DNA of 64,000 bases, taken from the NCBI RefSeq assembly GCF_019891175.1, contig NZ_CP072600.1, positions 2,108,001-2,172,000 of the forward strand, in the 5' to 3' direction. Origin of the DNA: Leptothermofonsia sichuanensis E412. GTDB taxonomy: Bacteria > Cyanobacteriota > Cyanobacteriia > Leptolyngbyales > Leptolyngbyaceae. A program made the position numbers and the translations under genes. Positions 26,193 to 35,231 of the stretch are shown here, piece by piece. Each line of letters starts with the position of its first letter. The first letter of the stretch is position 1. The notes beneath the pieces are model-generated. The model did not search any database. It saw only the letters and a program-made list of their open reading frames with translations, and was not told where the DNA came from.

Positions 26193-27884
26193 TCATCCGG
26201 TTTTTGAAGTGGGGCGCGATCGCGTCATTCCGAGACTCAGCAGAATTACGGGCAATAAGCCTACCAGGACGATCGCCAGGGCCGCTCCCGATGCCTCTGC
26301 CAGCCGTTCGTCCGACGCCAGGTTGTAGACCCGCACTGCCAGGGTGTCAAAGTTAAAAGGGCGGACAATCAGGGTGGCAGGCAGTTCCTTCATAACATCC
26401 ACAAACACCAGGGTGGCGGCTGTCAGCAACCCCCCTGCCATCAATGGGATATGAACCCGCACCAGGGTACTGAGGGTGCTGTGTCCCAGGCTGCGGGCCG
26501 CATCATCCAGACTGGGCTTAATTTTGGTTAAACTGGCTTCTACGGTACCAAACGAAACTGCCAGAAACCGTACCAGATAGGCGAAGACCAGCGCCGCAAT
26601 GGTGCCACTCAACAGCAAGCCAGTAGAGATGCCAAAGGTCGCCTGCATCCAGGCGTCGATCGCATTATCCAGCCCTCCAATCGGTACCAGAATCCCAACG
26701 GCAATCACAGAACCAGGGATCGCATAGCCCATTGCCGCTGTCTGGGTGGCTAACCGGATGCCCAGGGTCGGGTAGAGACGCAGACCATAGGCCATCAGGA
26801 CAGCAATTACCACTGCCAGAGCAGCGGTCACCACCGCCAGCGTCAGGCTATGGGTGGCAAACTCCCAAAATCGCTGGTCAAAAGATTGACTGGGGTCTTC
26901 CAGTGCCATCTGGAGTAAGACTCCTCCTGGTACCAGAAAACCGAGGCTGACCGGGATCAGGCAGGTAAGGATGGCTGCGATCGCCCCCCGCCAGCTCAAC
27001 CGATAGCTGACCAGTTGCTGATGGGAACTGACGGTCTGGTAATATTTCGCCCGCCCCCGGGACCATCGCTCCAATAACACCAGCCAGAAGACAAACAGTA
27101 ACAGACAAACTGACAACTGGGCGGCTGCCAGCCGCTCATCCAGCCCAAACCAGGTACGGTAGATCCCCGTCGTGAAGGTGTCAACAGAGAAAAATTGCAC
27201 TGTAGCGAAGTCATTCAGGGTTTCCATCAGTGCCAGCGCCAACCCCGCCATGATTGCTGGACGGGCCAGGGGCAGGGCAACGGTAAAAAAACTCTGCCAG
27301 GGTCCACACCCCAAGTTACGACTGGCTTCCAGGGTGGCAACCGATTGACTCAAAAACGCCGATCGCGCCAGCAGGTAAACATAGGGATACAGCACCAGGG
27401 TCAGCATGAGAATGGCTCCCCACAGCGATCGCACATTGGGGAACCAGTAATCCGCCACACTTTCCCACCCAAAGGTGTTGCGTAATCCAGTCTGGACCGG
27501 ACCGTAGAACGCCAGCACCTCCGTATACACATAGGCCAGAATGTAGGCTGGAGCCGCCAGTGGCAACAGCAGCGCCCACTGAAACAGCCACCTGCCTGGA
27601 AACTGGCACATGGTCACCAGCCATGCCGTTGCAGTGCCAATCACCGTGACACCGACACCCACGCCCAGCATGAGCCAGAGAGAGTTCATCACATAGGTCC
27701 ATAGAACGGTTTCTGCCAGATGTCGCCATACCTCAGCCGTATCGGCCAGGATCGTACTCAAGATCACCAGCACCGGAGCCGCCAGTAACAGGGCGATCGC
27801 CCCCACCACCACCGTCCAGAGGTAAGCCGGGAAATGACGGGCGGGCAAGGGAGCCGGAGAGGTTGGAAGATCGCTATTTACCAC
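26193..27884 (-). CDS. futB: Ferric-iron ABC transporter permease (FutB/FbpB-like)
   Basis: 563 residues made of two homologous permease halves, about twelve membrane segments, as in FbpB/FutB. Each half has an EAA loop: EASRNLGCGPWQSFFTVALPLARPAI in the first and DDAARSLGHSTLSTLVRVHIPLMAGG in the second. The start is GTG at 27884. The ATPase gene lies divergently 136 bases away, so both probably share a regulatory spacer. No iron-binding FutA gene is in the window. Iron as substrate is inferred from family resemblance. Confidence 0.85.
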   Translation of the reverse strand: MVNSDLPTSPAPLPARHFPAYLWTVVVGAIALLLAAPVLVILSTILADTAEVWRHLAETVLWTYVMNSLWLMLGVGVGVTVIGTATAWLVTMCQFPGRWLFQWALLLPLAAPAYILAYVYTEVLAFYGPVQTGLRNTFGWESVADYWFPNVRSLWGAILMLTLVLYPYVYLLARSAFLSQSVATLEASRNLGCGPWQSFFTVALPLARPAIMAGLALALMETLNDFATVQFFSVDTFTTGIYRTWFGLDERLAAAQLSVCLLLFVFWLVLLERWSRGRAKYYQTVSSHQQLVSYRLSWRGAIAAILTCLIPVSLGFLVPGGVLLQMALEDPSQSFDQRFWEFATHSLTLAVVTAALAVVIAVLMAYGLRLYPTLGIRLATQTAAMGYAIPGSVIAVGILVPIGGLDNAIDAWMQATFGISTGLLLSGTIAALVFAYLVRFLAVSFGTVEASLTKIKPSLDDAARSLGHSTLSTLVRVHIPLMAGGLLTAATLVFVDVMKELPATLIVRPFNFDTLAVRVYNLASDERLAEASGAALAIVLVGLLPVILLSLGMTRSRPTSKTG

Positions 27885-28020
27885 GACATGTCACACTATT
27901 TCGCTGTTTAATGAGAAGGAATTTCAAAAATCCCTTTACTAAGGTACCGAAATTGTTGATGATAAGTCTCAACAATTTATTTTTAATCGCTCAACTGCCT
28001 GAAATCTTCTGAAATCTTCA
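27885..28020. promoter_or_regulatory. Divergent promoter region of the iron transporter genes
   Basis: 136 AT-rich bases between two divergent transporter genes. TTGTTGATGATAAGTCTCAACAA is a 6-7 base inverted pair (TTGTTGA / TCAACAA) that could be an operator. A Fur site cannot be assigned with certainty. Confidence 0.35.
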
Positions 28021-29208
28021 ATGAGTCAGCCTGTTATTCTGCAACTGGAGGGCGTCACCAAATGCTTTTCGCCTCAGACGCCTGCTGCTGTCAACCACAT
28101 TACCTTAAAGCTCCACCAGGGAGATATTCTGGGGCTTTTGGGTCCTTCTGGTTGCGGCAAGACAACCCTGCTTCGGTTAATTGCGGGATTTGAGCACCCC
28201 CAGTCCGGGATCATTCGGCTGAACGGACAAACCGTTGCCGGCGGTGGATACTGGTTGCCGCCAGAGCGCCGGGACGTGGGGATGGTATTTCAAGACTATG
28301 CCCTGTTTCCCCACCTGACGGTAGCTGGCAATGTTGCCTTTGGTCTGAAAAATCGACGCCAGTTTCGCCGGTTCTCTCCCCAGCAGGTGAGGCAGCGGGT
28401 GGGAGAGGTAATCGCTCTGGTGGGGCTACAGGGGCTGGAAAACCGCTACCCCCATGAGATCTCTGGTGGACAACAGCAACGGGTTGCCCTTGCCCGTGCC
28501 CTTGCCCCCCAACCAGCCCTGATTTTACTGGATGAACCCTTAAGCAATCTGGATGTCCAGGTCCGGTTGCGACTGCGCCAGCAAATTCGTGACATCCTCA
28601 AGCGGACCGGAACCTCTGCCCTGTTCGTCACCCATGACCAGGAAGAAGCCCTTTCCATCTGCGATCAGGTCGCTGTCATCCACCAGGGACAACTGGAGCA
28701 ATTGGGTTCCCCAGAGACGATTTACCAGAAACCAGCCTCTCGATTTGTGGCAGAATTTGTGACCCAGGCAAATTTTCTACCGGCCCACTGGAATGGGCAG
28801 GCATGGGAGACCGAGGTGGGCTGTTTTGCAGGCAAAGGCATTGAGGGAACGGCCCCTGAGGGGCCAGGGAATGGTCACGGTTCAGGGGCAAACTCCCCCA
28901 GGACAGCGGCGAAACCATCCCTGGCTGATTTGATGATCCGGCAGGAAGATTGTTTCCTGGAGCCGGATGAAGCCGGGGTGATGGTGGTGCGCGATCGCCA
29001 GTTCCTGGGACGGGAGCATCGCTATTGTGTGGTAAATCCCTCTGGGCTGGAACTTCATGCCCGCAGTACCACGGAAAATCCCCTGCCCATTGGTACTCGC
29101 GTCAAACTCTCAGTGCTGGACTCCGCTTTGAGAGTGTTTCCAGCCGATGCTTACACTCCAACTAAATCTTCCAGTTCCTCGACACTCAGTGGCGCGGAGT
29201 TGAGATAG
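28021..29208 (+). CDS. futC: Ferric-iron ABC transporter ATPase (FutC/FbpC-like)
   Basis: 395 residues. Walker A GPSGCGKT at 41-48, Q-loop VFQDYALFPHLTV, signature SGGQQQRVALARAL, Walker B LILLDEPLSNLD and the H-loop VTHDQEEAL form an intact ATPase; a TOBE-like domain follows (about 300-380). Between the two, about residues 255-300 is a Gly/Pro/Ala-rich linker. The DNA for the last 19 residues overlaps the convergent TonB-like gene by 58 bases. The ribosome site is weak, so the exact start is less certain. Confidence 0.85.
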   Translation: MSQPVILQLEGVTKCFSPQTPAAVNHITLKLHQGDILGLLGPSGCGKTTLLRLIAGFEHPQSGIIRLNGQTVAGGGYWLPPERRDVGMVFQDYALFPHLTVAGNVAFGLKNRRQFRRFSPQQVRQRVGEVIALVGLQGLENRYPHEISGGQQQRVALARALAPQPALILLDEPLSNLDVQVRLRLRQQIRDILKRTGTSALFVTHDQEEALSICDQVAVIHQGQLEQLGSPETIYQKPASRFVAEFVTQANFLPAHWNGQAWETEVGCFAGKGIEGTAPEGPGNGHGSGANSPRTAAKPSLADLMIRQEDCFLEPDEAGVMVVRDRQFLGREHRYCVVNPSGLELHARSTTENPLPIGTRVKLSVLDSALRVFPADAYTPTKSSSSSTLSGAELR

Positions 29209-29834
29209 TAAACTGTTCCTTTCAGGGTGGAAAAAAAGTGGAGGTAGGAAGAGGGTTTACCCGGTTTTGAAACCTTATAGATCTTCATGCCTGTCTCAGA
29301 ATAGTCGTCCATTTCCCCAATCTCATAGCCTTGAGCTTCAAAACGCTCCTCTAGAGTAACTGCCACCGATCGCATCTGAGTGTTTTCCAGTCGCCAGCAA
29401 TCGTTCCTGGAATCTTTACAACCGGGTGTGGCTCCGTCCTCTTTCGCAAAGGTCGAAAGCAGTTCCCCTAAGCCAGCAGTTTCTGGAGAAGGTTCGGGGG
29501 TGGGAGTCAGGGAAGGGGACGGTGCTGGAGCGGGGGCTTTTGGAGTTGGGGTGGGGGTTGCCACCGGGCTGACAATAATGGTTGGGGGACGTTGGGGCAG
29601 GGATGGTTTGGGGGAAGGTTTTGCCTTTGCTACAGGCGACTTCTTCGGGATGACCCGTGGAGATCGCAGCTTTTGTAGAGGTTGCCTGGAACGCTCGACC
29701 ACCTTTACGGTTTGCGCCTCAATCGGAGGGTCTGAATCAGAAACTGGCACCATGAGAATCAGCCCGTGCAGTCCCAGAGAACCGATCCAGAATAACCAAA
29801 CAGCTACTTTTGTAGAGGGTAGGAAGCGTTTCAC
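29151..29834 (-). CDS. TonB-like protein with proline-rich linker
   Basis: 227 residues: one N-terminal membrane segment (about 9-30), a Pro/Lys/Thr-rich span (about 55-120, with repeated TPTP and APAP), and a C-terminal globular domain of about 100 residues (EERFEAQGYEIGEMDDYSE, SSYLHFFSTLKGTVYYL). The layout is that of TonB-type energy transducers, and the gene abuts a ferric-iron ATPase gene. The C-terminal domain does not show a clear TonB YP box, so the role is unproven; it could equally be an envelope-spanning protein of another kind. It overlaps futC 3' end by 58 bases. Confidence 0.65.
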   Translation of the reverse strand: MKRFLPSTKVAVWLFWIGSLGLHGLILMVPVSDSDPPIEAQTVKVVERSRQPLQKLRSPRVIPKKSPVAKAKPSPKPSLPQRPPTIIVSPVATPTPTPKAPAPAPSPSLTPTPEPSPETAGLGELLSTFAKEDGATPGCKDSRNDCWRLENTQMRSVAVTLEERFEAQGYEIGEMDDYSETGMKIYKVSKPGKPSSYLHFFSTLKGTVYYLNSAPLSVEELEDLVGV

Positions 29835-30143
29835 TCAGTTTAAGTTGCAGGAAAACCAAGTTTCATCTTAAGGACATTTGAGAATAGCCGTCAATAACTT
29901 GTTTGCAAAAAGCCGCACTTATGATCGCAGGTCCTTCCTGGGGAAGGTCTGCCTCAACTGTTTGACTCAAGGGTTCTACCGCGATACATGTACCTCAGTA
30001 GACTTAAAAAACCATTTACGCTCTGCCCTCTGCTCCACTTTCCCTTTGCCTTCTACCTTCTGCCTTCTCTCGATTTTGGACTTGCGATTTTAGATTTTGG
30101 ATTTTGCCTTCTACCTTCTACCCTCTGCCTTCTACCTTCTGCC
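29835..30143. other. Spacer with pyrimidine-rich tandem repeat
   Basis: No gene. From about 30008 to 30143 the strand is built from variations of CCTTCTACCTTCTGCC, a low-complexity array common in cyanobacterial spacers. Confidence 0.6.
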
Positions 30144-31772
30144 TCATTCCAGCAGGGAGCAGTCTGATTGGGTAAACAAACTGGCATCCAGATAACTGAG
30201 GCGAGCCAGAGGATTGAGTGCCGTTAGCACCTGGTTACCATAGTTGCGGTGAACAACACGGCTGTCGAGCAGGGCAACAATCCCCTGGTTTTCTCGCACC
30301 GGGGCGATCGCCTGCTGCAACTTACTCAACGCCTCTGGTAGCAGGTAAAGGCGAAACCAGTCCTGCCGCTGTTGCTTGTAGTGGGCAACTCGCCCGGCAA
30401 TCAGCGGATTTTCCAGGGAGGGGATAGGCAGGGTAGCGATCGCCAGCAATTGAGGCGCAGGCAGCACACTCTGATGCTGTTGCCAGAACTCCCAGCCGGT
30501 CACCAGAACCCCATTGTCATCCAGGCAGGTGCGCTCGACCTGAACCCGTGAGCCAAATTCAGAGGCCAGAATCGAGCCGACCTGTGCCTTCAGGGGAACA
30601 TCTCCCACAATCAGAACCGTCAAGCCCTGGGCGCTAAAACTAACCCTCAACAGCGTATGCATTTCCCGGATCAACGCGGACTGAAACTCCGGTGTATTGG
30701 GCATGGGCAGTTTATCGGGCAAGTAAAGATGGATCAGCTCGTCCTGGCGATCGCTGGCAAACTTGAGGCAGGTAAGATCGGCGAGTCCCAGCCGTTGCCG
30801 GTAAACCGTTGCCTCTGCATCCAGATCAAGTGCGCCCCCAATCAACACCATCGGCTGTTTTAACCATATGGGAGCCAGGGCAGACGCCACCTCCACTGGA
30901 CCAGCGGTGAGGGAAAACTGCCCCTGCCGTCGAGCAATATCAGCCCAGAGCAGGGATGTTTCGGACTGGAGGGATTGATAGAAGCGCTGCCAGGAGTGGG
31001 GGAGCAGGGGGGCAGGCGTCAGAAGCGCCGGGGAAGTCGGAACCGGGGAAGATAGGGAAGGGATTTGCAGCGTCTGAAACAGCGCCTCTAAAATCTGGCG
31101 CTCGTAAGGTTCCAGGAGAAAACACTCGTAGGGATTGGCAGGACGCTCAAAGATGGTTTTGGTCAACTGCACACGGGCGTCTCGAATCGATTCCGTGTGA
31201 CCGGGGCAGGCAAGCATTAGTTCATCCCAATCACCCGGCTGGATGGGGGTAGCCAGTTGTTCACAGGTCCAGCCTTCCAGATCGTCAACCCCATCCAGAA
31301 TCGTAGGAATTCCCTCCGGGAAACGCCCGTGGCCAAACAGGCGATCGCTCAACCAGCTTGCAGGCGTTGTCAGCAGCAATCCCTGAAAGCTGGGATCGGG
31401 GAAGCGATCGCCCGTTTGAATCGGCTTACAGGATTGAATCCACTGGCGTAACTGGGGAATCTCTACCATCAGCAACCGCTGTTGTACCGCTTCAGTTGCT
31501 ACCAGTACCACAGGTCCCTGCCACATCAGAACCGACACCAGATAGCTCAACCGATAACGCCCCTGGTAGCGAGAGAGCGAATCTGTTTGCATCAAAGCGC
31601 TCCGCCCCAGTCTAAGCGCCCGTGCTACCAGACGCGCCATCGTCAGGTGATGCGACCAGTAGGGCTTGCCCTGCTCGCGCAGGTAAGCACGTAATTGCTG
31701 GTGGACTTCTACCTCAATCACAGATTTCAGACCCTCGTCTACCAAATGACCTTCATTCTGACACAGATGCAA
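30144..31772 (-). CDS. Degenerate DinG/XPD-like helicase-family protein
   Basis: 542 residues. The C-terminus, LPEALSKLQQAIAPVRENQG with VALLDSRVVHRNYGNQVLTAL, has the layout of DinG/XPD helicase domain 2, where active enzymes read QGxGRLIR and then LDxR. The region where Walker A (GxGKT) belongs reads ALRLGRSALMQTDSLSR, and the DEAH site reads ILDGVDDLEGW. An ATP-binding lysine and the arginine fingers are not evident. It therefore looks like a helicase relative without ATPase activity, kept at full length without frameshifts. Its role is unknown. The gene stands alone. Confidence 0.6.
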   Translation of the reverse strand: MHLCQNEGHLVDEGLKSVIEVEVHQQLRAYLREQGKPYWSHHLTMARLVARALRLGRSALMQTDSLSRYQGRYRLSYLVSVLMWQGPVVLVATEAVQQRLLMVEIPQLRQWIQSCKPIQTGDRFPDPSFQGLLLTTPASWLSDRLFGHGRFPEGIPTILDGVDDLEGWTCEQLATPIQPGDWDELMLACPGHTESIRDARVQLTKTIFERPANPYECFLLEPYERQILEALFQTLQIPSLSSPVPTSPALLTPAPLLPHSWQRFYQSLQSETSLLWADIARRQGQFSLTAGPVEVASALAPIWLKQPMVLIGGALDLDAEATVYRQRLGLADLTCLKFASDRQDELIHLYLPDKLPMPNTPEFQSALIREMHTLLRVSFSAQGLTVLIVGDVPLKAQVGSILASEFGSRVQVERTCLDDNGVLVTGWEFWQQHQSVLPAPQLLAIATLPIPSLENPLIAGRVAHYKQQRQDWFRLYLLPEALSKLQQAIAPVRENQGIVALLDSRVVHRNYGNQVLTALNPLARLSYLDASLFTQSDCSLLE

Positions 31773-32051
31773 GAAGCACCGGCAACCCCAGTATCCGTAA
31801 GTTTTGCTGTCACGATGCCCAAAAGTCTACCTGCCAGTAGAGAAAGCCAGCGGCAATCTGGCTGAGGTTCTCTTGAGTTTCTCTACTGTTGTGTCCTGAG
31901 GAGTGGGGATTAATTACAGCAATTTCAAATGGGTTAACCACAATTCTGGATATTGGGTACCGGATATCAGGCATGGCAAACCCATCGGGTGAGAGCTGTA
32001 AGATGCCGTATTGAAATAGAACCACTCAGATACAGGATCACCAGGAACGTA

Positions 32052-32085
32052 CTTTGTGTCCTTTGTGCCTTAGTGGTGCGTTTTA
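32052..32085. repeat. Repeat D fragment, copy 6
   Basis: TTTGTGTCCTTTGTGCCTTA and GTGGTGCG resemble one arm of family D. The paired arm is absent. Confidence 0.5.
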
Positions 32086-32282
32086 GATCAAGTTTCAGGG
32101 TATAAAATCCTCATTCCTGACGCTCGTGGCTACCGACATACCAGGAAAAACCAACGTTTAACTGGAACTGTCTTAATTTCTCATACCCTGAAGGCAAAGG
32201 GAATACAGCACACAACAAGGAGTTTGCCAAGCGTTGTAATCGGCGGCAGGGTACCGGGACGGGAAGAAAAATCGCAGCAACT

Positions 32283-32344
32283 CAATACTCCCAATATTCG
32301 ATACCTAAATACCCGATACCCAATACCCAATACCCGATACCCGC
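32283..32344. repeat. Low-complexity ATACCC tandem run
   Basis: Repeated units of CAATACCC and CGATACCC immediately after the 3' end of the pentapeptide gene on the opposite strand. Typical cyanobacterial spacer filler. Confidence 0.65.
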
Positions 32345-32347
32345 TGT

Positions 32348-33895
32348 CTAATGAAACCCCTGAATGAAATCAACCAGGGTTGATAGGGATGGTAATTCTG
32401 GAGAATGCTCTGGCTGGCTGAATATGGGAGCATTGATGGGGTCTACCTGGTCAGCCACTCTTTTGCCAAACAGGGGATGACTGTAAATGGTCAATGTCCG
32501 GTTGCTGGAATTGACCAGCGTTGTTTTGGTCGGAGCCTGAAAGAATTGGATCTTTCCAAGGGTATTAAGAGAGTTTTCGGATAGAGTCAGTTTGTCAGAT
32601 CGGGCTAATACCTGGTTGACACTGGCATTCAACGGCTGGATCTGGCTGGAATTTTCAAGGTTGCTGATGACTTCTGGAGATTGGGTTAATTTGATCAGGG
32701 CGATCGCAACCTTCTGGATGCTGGCAGCATCCTTAAATGGCAGAACAGCGATATAGGATAGCAAAAATAACTCGTAGTCAGTTTCCAGCTCAAAGGTAAG
32801 GCTGGTTCGGCGGCGACCAACCTGAATACTAGGAGAGTTAAAGGGTATCTGGTAGTGCTGAGCAATCTGGCGGTAGCTGAGGGCCAGCGCATGGTGAGCA
32901 TCATGATTCAGCATGGCGTCAACTGTAATCCGGACGGCGGGGGCGGTTTCCCGAAAGAAGGGTCTGCTGGTATCCTCCCCCAGTCGATAGATTTTGCTCT
33001 GGTCGCCGTTGGGGCTGAGATCAACCCAGTCACAAATCAGCCCCTCTGTTTTAATTCCATAGCGGGGAGTCGCATACAGTTTTGCCCCCGTCAGGGTCGC
33101 TCCGCTCAGATCCGCGCCTGCCCAGTCCACCCCAATCAAATTGGCACGGGTCAGGTCTACATGAACCAGGGTTGTACCCAGCAGGGTGGCGTTGCTCAAG
33201 TTGGCCCCCGTCAGGTTTGCCCCACTTAACCGCGCCCCACTCAGGTCTGCCCCACTCAAGTCTGCCCCGCTCAGGTCCGCCCAGCGCAGATTTGCCCCAA
33301 TCAAATTCGCCCCCCGCAGATTTGCCCGGCTCATGTTTGCCTGCCGCAGTTCGGCATTGCTGAGATCGGCTCCACTGAAGTCGGCACTACTGAGGTCTGT
33401 GCCATGCAGGTTTGCCTGGGAAAGGTTGGCAGCCGTAAAGGTGGACCACTTCAGGTCTGCCCGACTGAGATTGGCATGGGTCAGATTGACATGCCGCAAC
33501 TTCGCGTCTTTCAGGTCTGCTCCACTGAAATTGGCCCGGCACAGGTTGGCTCCACTCAAATCCGCCCGACTCAATTCCGCGCGGACAAGAGATGCCTGAC
33601 CCATTTCAGCCCCACTCAAGTCTGCCAGGGTCAGGTTGGCAACATTGAGAATCGCCTGACCAAGGTTAGCCTTACCCAGATTTGCTCCGCTGAGCCTGGC
33701 AACATTGAGCTTGGCTTTGGTCAGATTTGCTCCGCTCAGATTCGCCCCACTCAGATTTGCCACACTCAGGTTTGCTCCACTGAGATTACTTGTACTCAAG
33801 TTAGCTCCACTCAGGTTAACCTCTGTTAAGACGGCTCCGGAGAACTCTCGTTCGCCCGCTGCATATTTGCTCAGAAATTCATCAGCTTTCATCAA
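32348..33895 (-). CDS. Pentapeptide-repeat protein with C-terminal domain
   Basis: 515 residues. Residues about 20-280 are tandem A(D/N)LSx pentapeptides (such as ANLSG, ADLSG), which fold as a right-handed quadrilateral beta-helix. Residues 300-515 form a separate globular domain without recognised motif, beginning after YGIKTEGLICDWVDLSPNGD. Pentapeptide proteins are numerous in cyanobacteria and mostly of unknown function. The long open frames seen on the opposite strand here are by-products of the repeats. Start at the first or second Met of MMKADEF. Confidence 0.88.
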   Translation of the reverse strand: MMKADEFLSKYAAGEREFSGAVLTEVNLSGANLSTSNLSGANLSVANLSGANLSGANLTKAKLNVARLSGANLGKANLGQAILNVANLTLADLSGAEMGQASLVRAELSRADLSGANLCRANFSGADLKDAKLRHVNLTHANLSRADLKWSTFTAANLSQANLHGTDLSSADFSGADLSNAELRQANMSRANLRGANLIGANLRWADLSGADLSGADLSGARLSGANLTGANLSNATLLGTTLVHVDLTRANLIGVDWAGADLSGATLTGAKLYATPRYGIKTEGLICDWVDLSPNGDQSKIYRLGEDTSRPFFRETAPAVRITVDAMLNHDAHHALALSYRQIAQHYQIPFNSPSIQVGRRRTSLTFELETDYELFLLSYIAVLPFKDAASIQKVAIALIKLTQSPEVISNLENSSQIQPLNASVNQVLARSDKLTLSENSLNTLGKIQFFQAPTKTTLVNSSNRTLTIYSHPLFGKRVADQVDPINAPIFSQPEHSPELPSLSTLVDFIQGFH

Positions 33896-34022
33896 ATTGC
33901 CTTTTAACTGTCCCAGGTTAATGCTGAAAACCCAACGTTAGCATGCCCAGATTTGAGCTAAATATGCCTGTTGGACTTTAGACTGTTGACGCTGGATGGT
34001 GTAAGCGTCTGGAGAAACAGGC

Positions 34023-34910
34023 ATGAATATTGGCATTGTAGGGCTGGGATTGATTGGTGGATCACTGGGACTGGATTTGCGATCGCAGGGTCACCATATT
34101 TCAGGGGTGAGCCGCAAGCAGGAAACCTGCCAGCGGGCGATCGAACGTGGTGCTGTGGATGATGCCAGCACCAGTCTGAGTCTGATGGAGCGGGCGGAGG
34201 TAGTGTTTATTTGCACGCCGCTGGGGGTGATGCGCTCAACGGTTGCCGCACTCATTCCCCACCTTGCACCGGAAACCGTGTTGACCGATGTGGGGTCTGT
34301 CAAGGGCTGGGTTGTGGAGGAAATTGCTCCCCTGTGGGCAAATTTTGTGGGGGGGCACCCCATGGCAGGAACCGCCGAGAGTGGCATTGAAGCGGCTTTG
34401 CCCAATCTATTTGTGAATGCTCCCTATGTGTTGACCCCGATCGCCTCAACACCCGCCAGAGCGACCCAACTCGTTGAAGAAATTGTGCGTCCCCTGCAAG
34501 TCCAGATCTATCACTGTCAACCGGAGGAGCACGATCGCGCCGTTGCCTGGATCTCTCACCTGCCGGTCATGGTGAGTGCCAGCCTGATTGCTGCCTGCCT
34601 GGGCGAGTCCAGTCCAGCGGTTCTAGAGATGGCGAAATCCCTTGCCAGTTCAGGCTTTCGAGATACCAGTCGGGTAGGTGGAGGCAATCCAGAGTTGGGG
34701 ATGATGATGGCGACCTATAATCGGAGCGCCCTGGTGCGATCCCTTCATGCCTATCGGGAAATCCTGAACCAGTTCATTCACTGGATTGAACAGGAAAACT
34801 GGGTTGCCCTGGAGCAAGCCTTACAGCACACCCGACAGGCAAGACCAGCATTCACCGATCAGGGGTCTCCCTGCCAGTCAGGGCAGGCATCTTCCTTTTC
34901 CCAGCCATAG
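34023..34910 (+). CDS. tyrA: Prephenate/arogenate dehydrogenase
   Basis: 295 residues. NAD(P)-binding motif GLGLIGGSLG at 7-16, catalytic-domain motifs VFICTPLGVM, TDVGSVKGW, VGGHPMAGTAESGI and DRAVAWISHLPVMVSASL with the conserved His. The enzyme makes the tyrosine precursor; cyanobacterial enzymes generally prefer arogenate and NADP. Ribosome site GGAG upstream of the ATG at 34023. The 3' end overlaps the convergent Cys-rich gene by 52 bases. Confidence 0.92.
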   Translation: MNIGIVGLGLIGGSLGLDLRSQGHHISGVSRKQETCQRAIERGAVDDASTSLSLMERAEVVFICTPLGVMRSTVAALIPHLAPETVLTDVGSVKGWVVEEIAPLWANFVGGHPMAGTAESGIEAALPNLFVNAPYVLTPIASTPARATQLVEEIVRPLQVQIYHCQPEEHDRAVAWISHLPVMVSASLIAACLGESSPAVLEMAKSLASSGFRDTSRVGGGNPELGMMMATYNRSALVRSLHAYREILNQFIHWIEQENWVALEQALQHTRQARPAFTDQGSPCQSGQASSFSQP

Positions 34911-35146
34911 GGATGGAAGCCACAGATGAGCGTAGTTCGGGTGTCTCGCGTGTAGCCATAAGCAACCCCGTGGTAGTGGGCACAGCCAGCACAGGACCTG
35001 GGACGGGACGGCGTCAAGTCCCCAAAGCCTAATTGCGATCGCAAAATATGACGTTTGCTTTCCTGACGGTGCCAGCGAGTATAGTCGGCTTTTCTAAAAA
35101 AATAGTGGATTTTGCCAAATGGATATTGGGCAGCATCAGCATTCAT
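34859..35146 (-). CDS. Small Cys/His-rich conserved protein
   Basis: 95 residues. The C-terminal half carries CAGCAHYHG, a Tyr-Gly-Tyr stretch, LICGFHPYGW and ACPDW. Four cysteines and histidines are spaced like a small zinc or iron site, and similar short proteins recur in cyanobacteria as unnamed families. The N-terminal 40 residues are less characteristic, so the start is uncertain. It converges with tyrA and is divergent from the permease gene. Function unknown. Confidence 0.6.
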   Translation of the reverse strand: MNADAAQYPFGKIHYFFRKADYTRWHRQESKRHILRSQLGFGDLTPSRPRSCAGCAHYHGVAYGYTRDTRTTLICGFHPYGWEKEDACPDWQGDP

Positions 35147-35231
35147 GGGTTTAATGATGAGGAGCTACCTTCTAGCCTACCCACAATTGCCCCTCACTTC
35201 CTGCACGCGCAGGGTTTATATACATATCTCC

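Larger units (their letters stand above)
31773..32347. other. Gene-free spacer with repeat fragments
   Basis: 575 bases without a convincing gene. A repeat D fragment lies at 32052-32085 and a run of ATACCC/GATACC units at 32283-32344. The stretch 31910-31990 resembles the GGTTAACCC-type spacer sequence near 26030. Confidence 0.55.

Noticed and set aside
30008-32344. CRISPR array in the CCTTCTACC and ATACCC runs
   Set aside because: Units are 6-16 bp, contiguous, without spacers, and no cas gene is near; no CRISPR is present in the window.
33082-33829. Long open frames on the + strand opposite the pentapeptide gene
   Set aside because: They are repetitive translations of the complementary strand of a pentapeptide array and have no start context or recognisable product.
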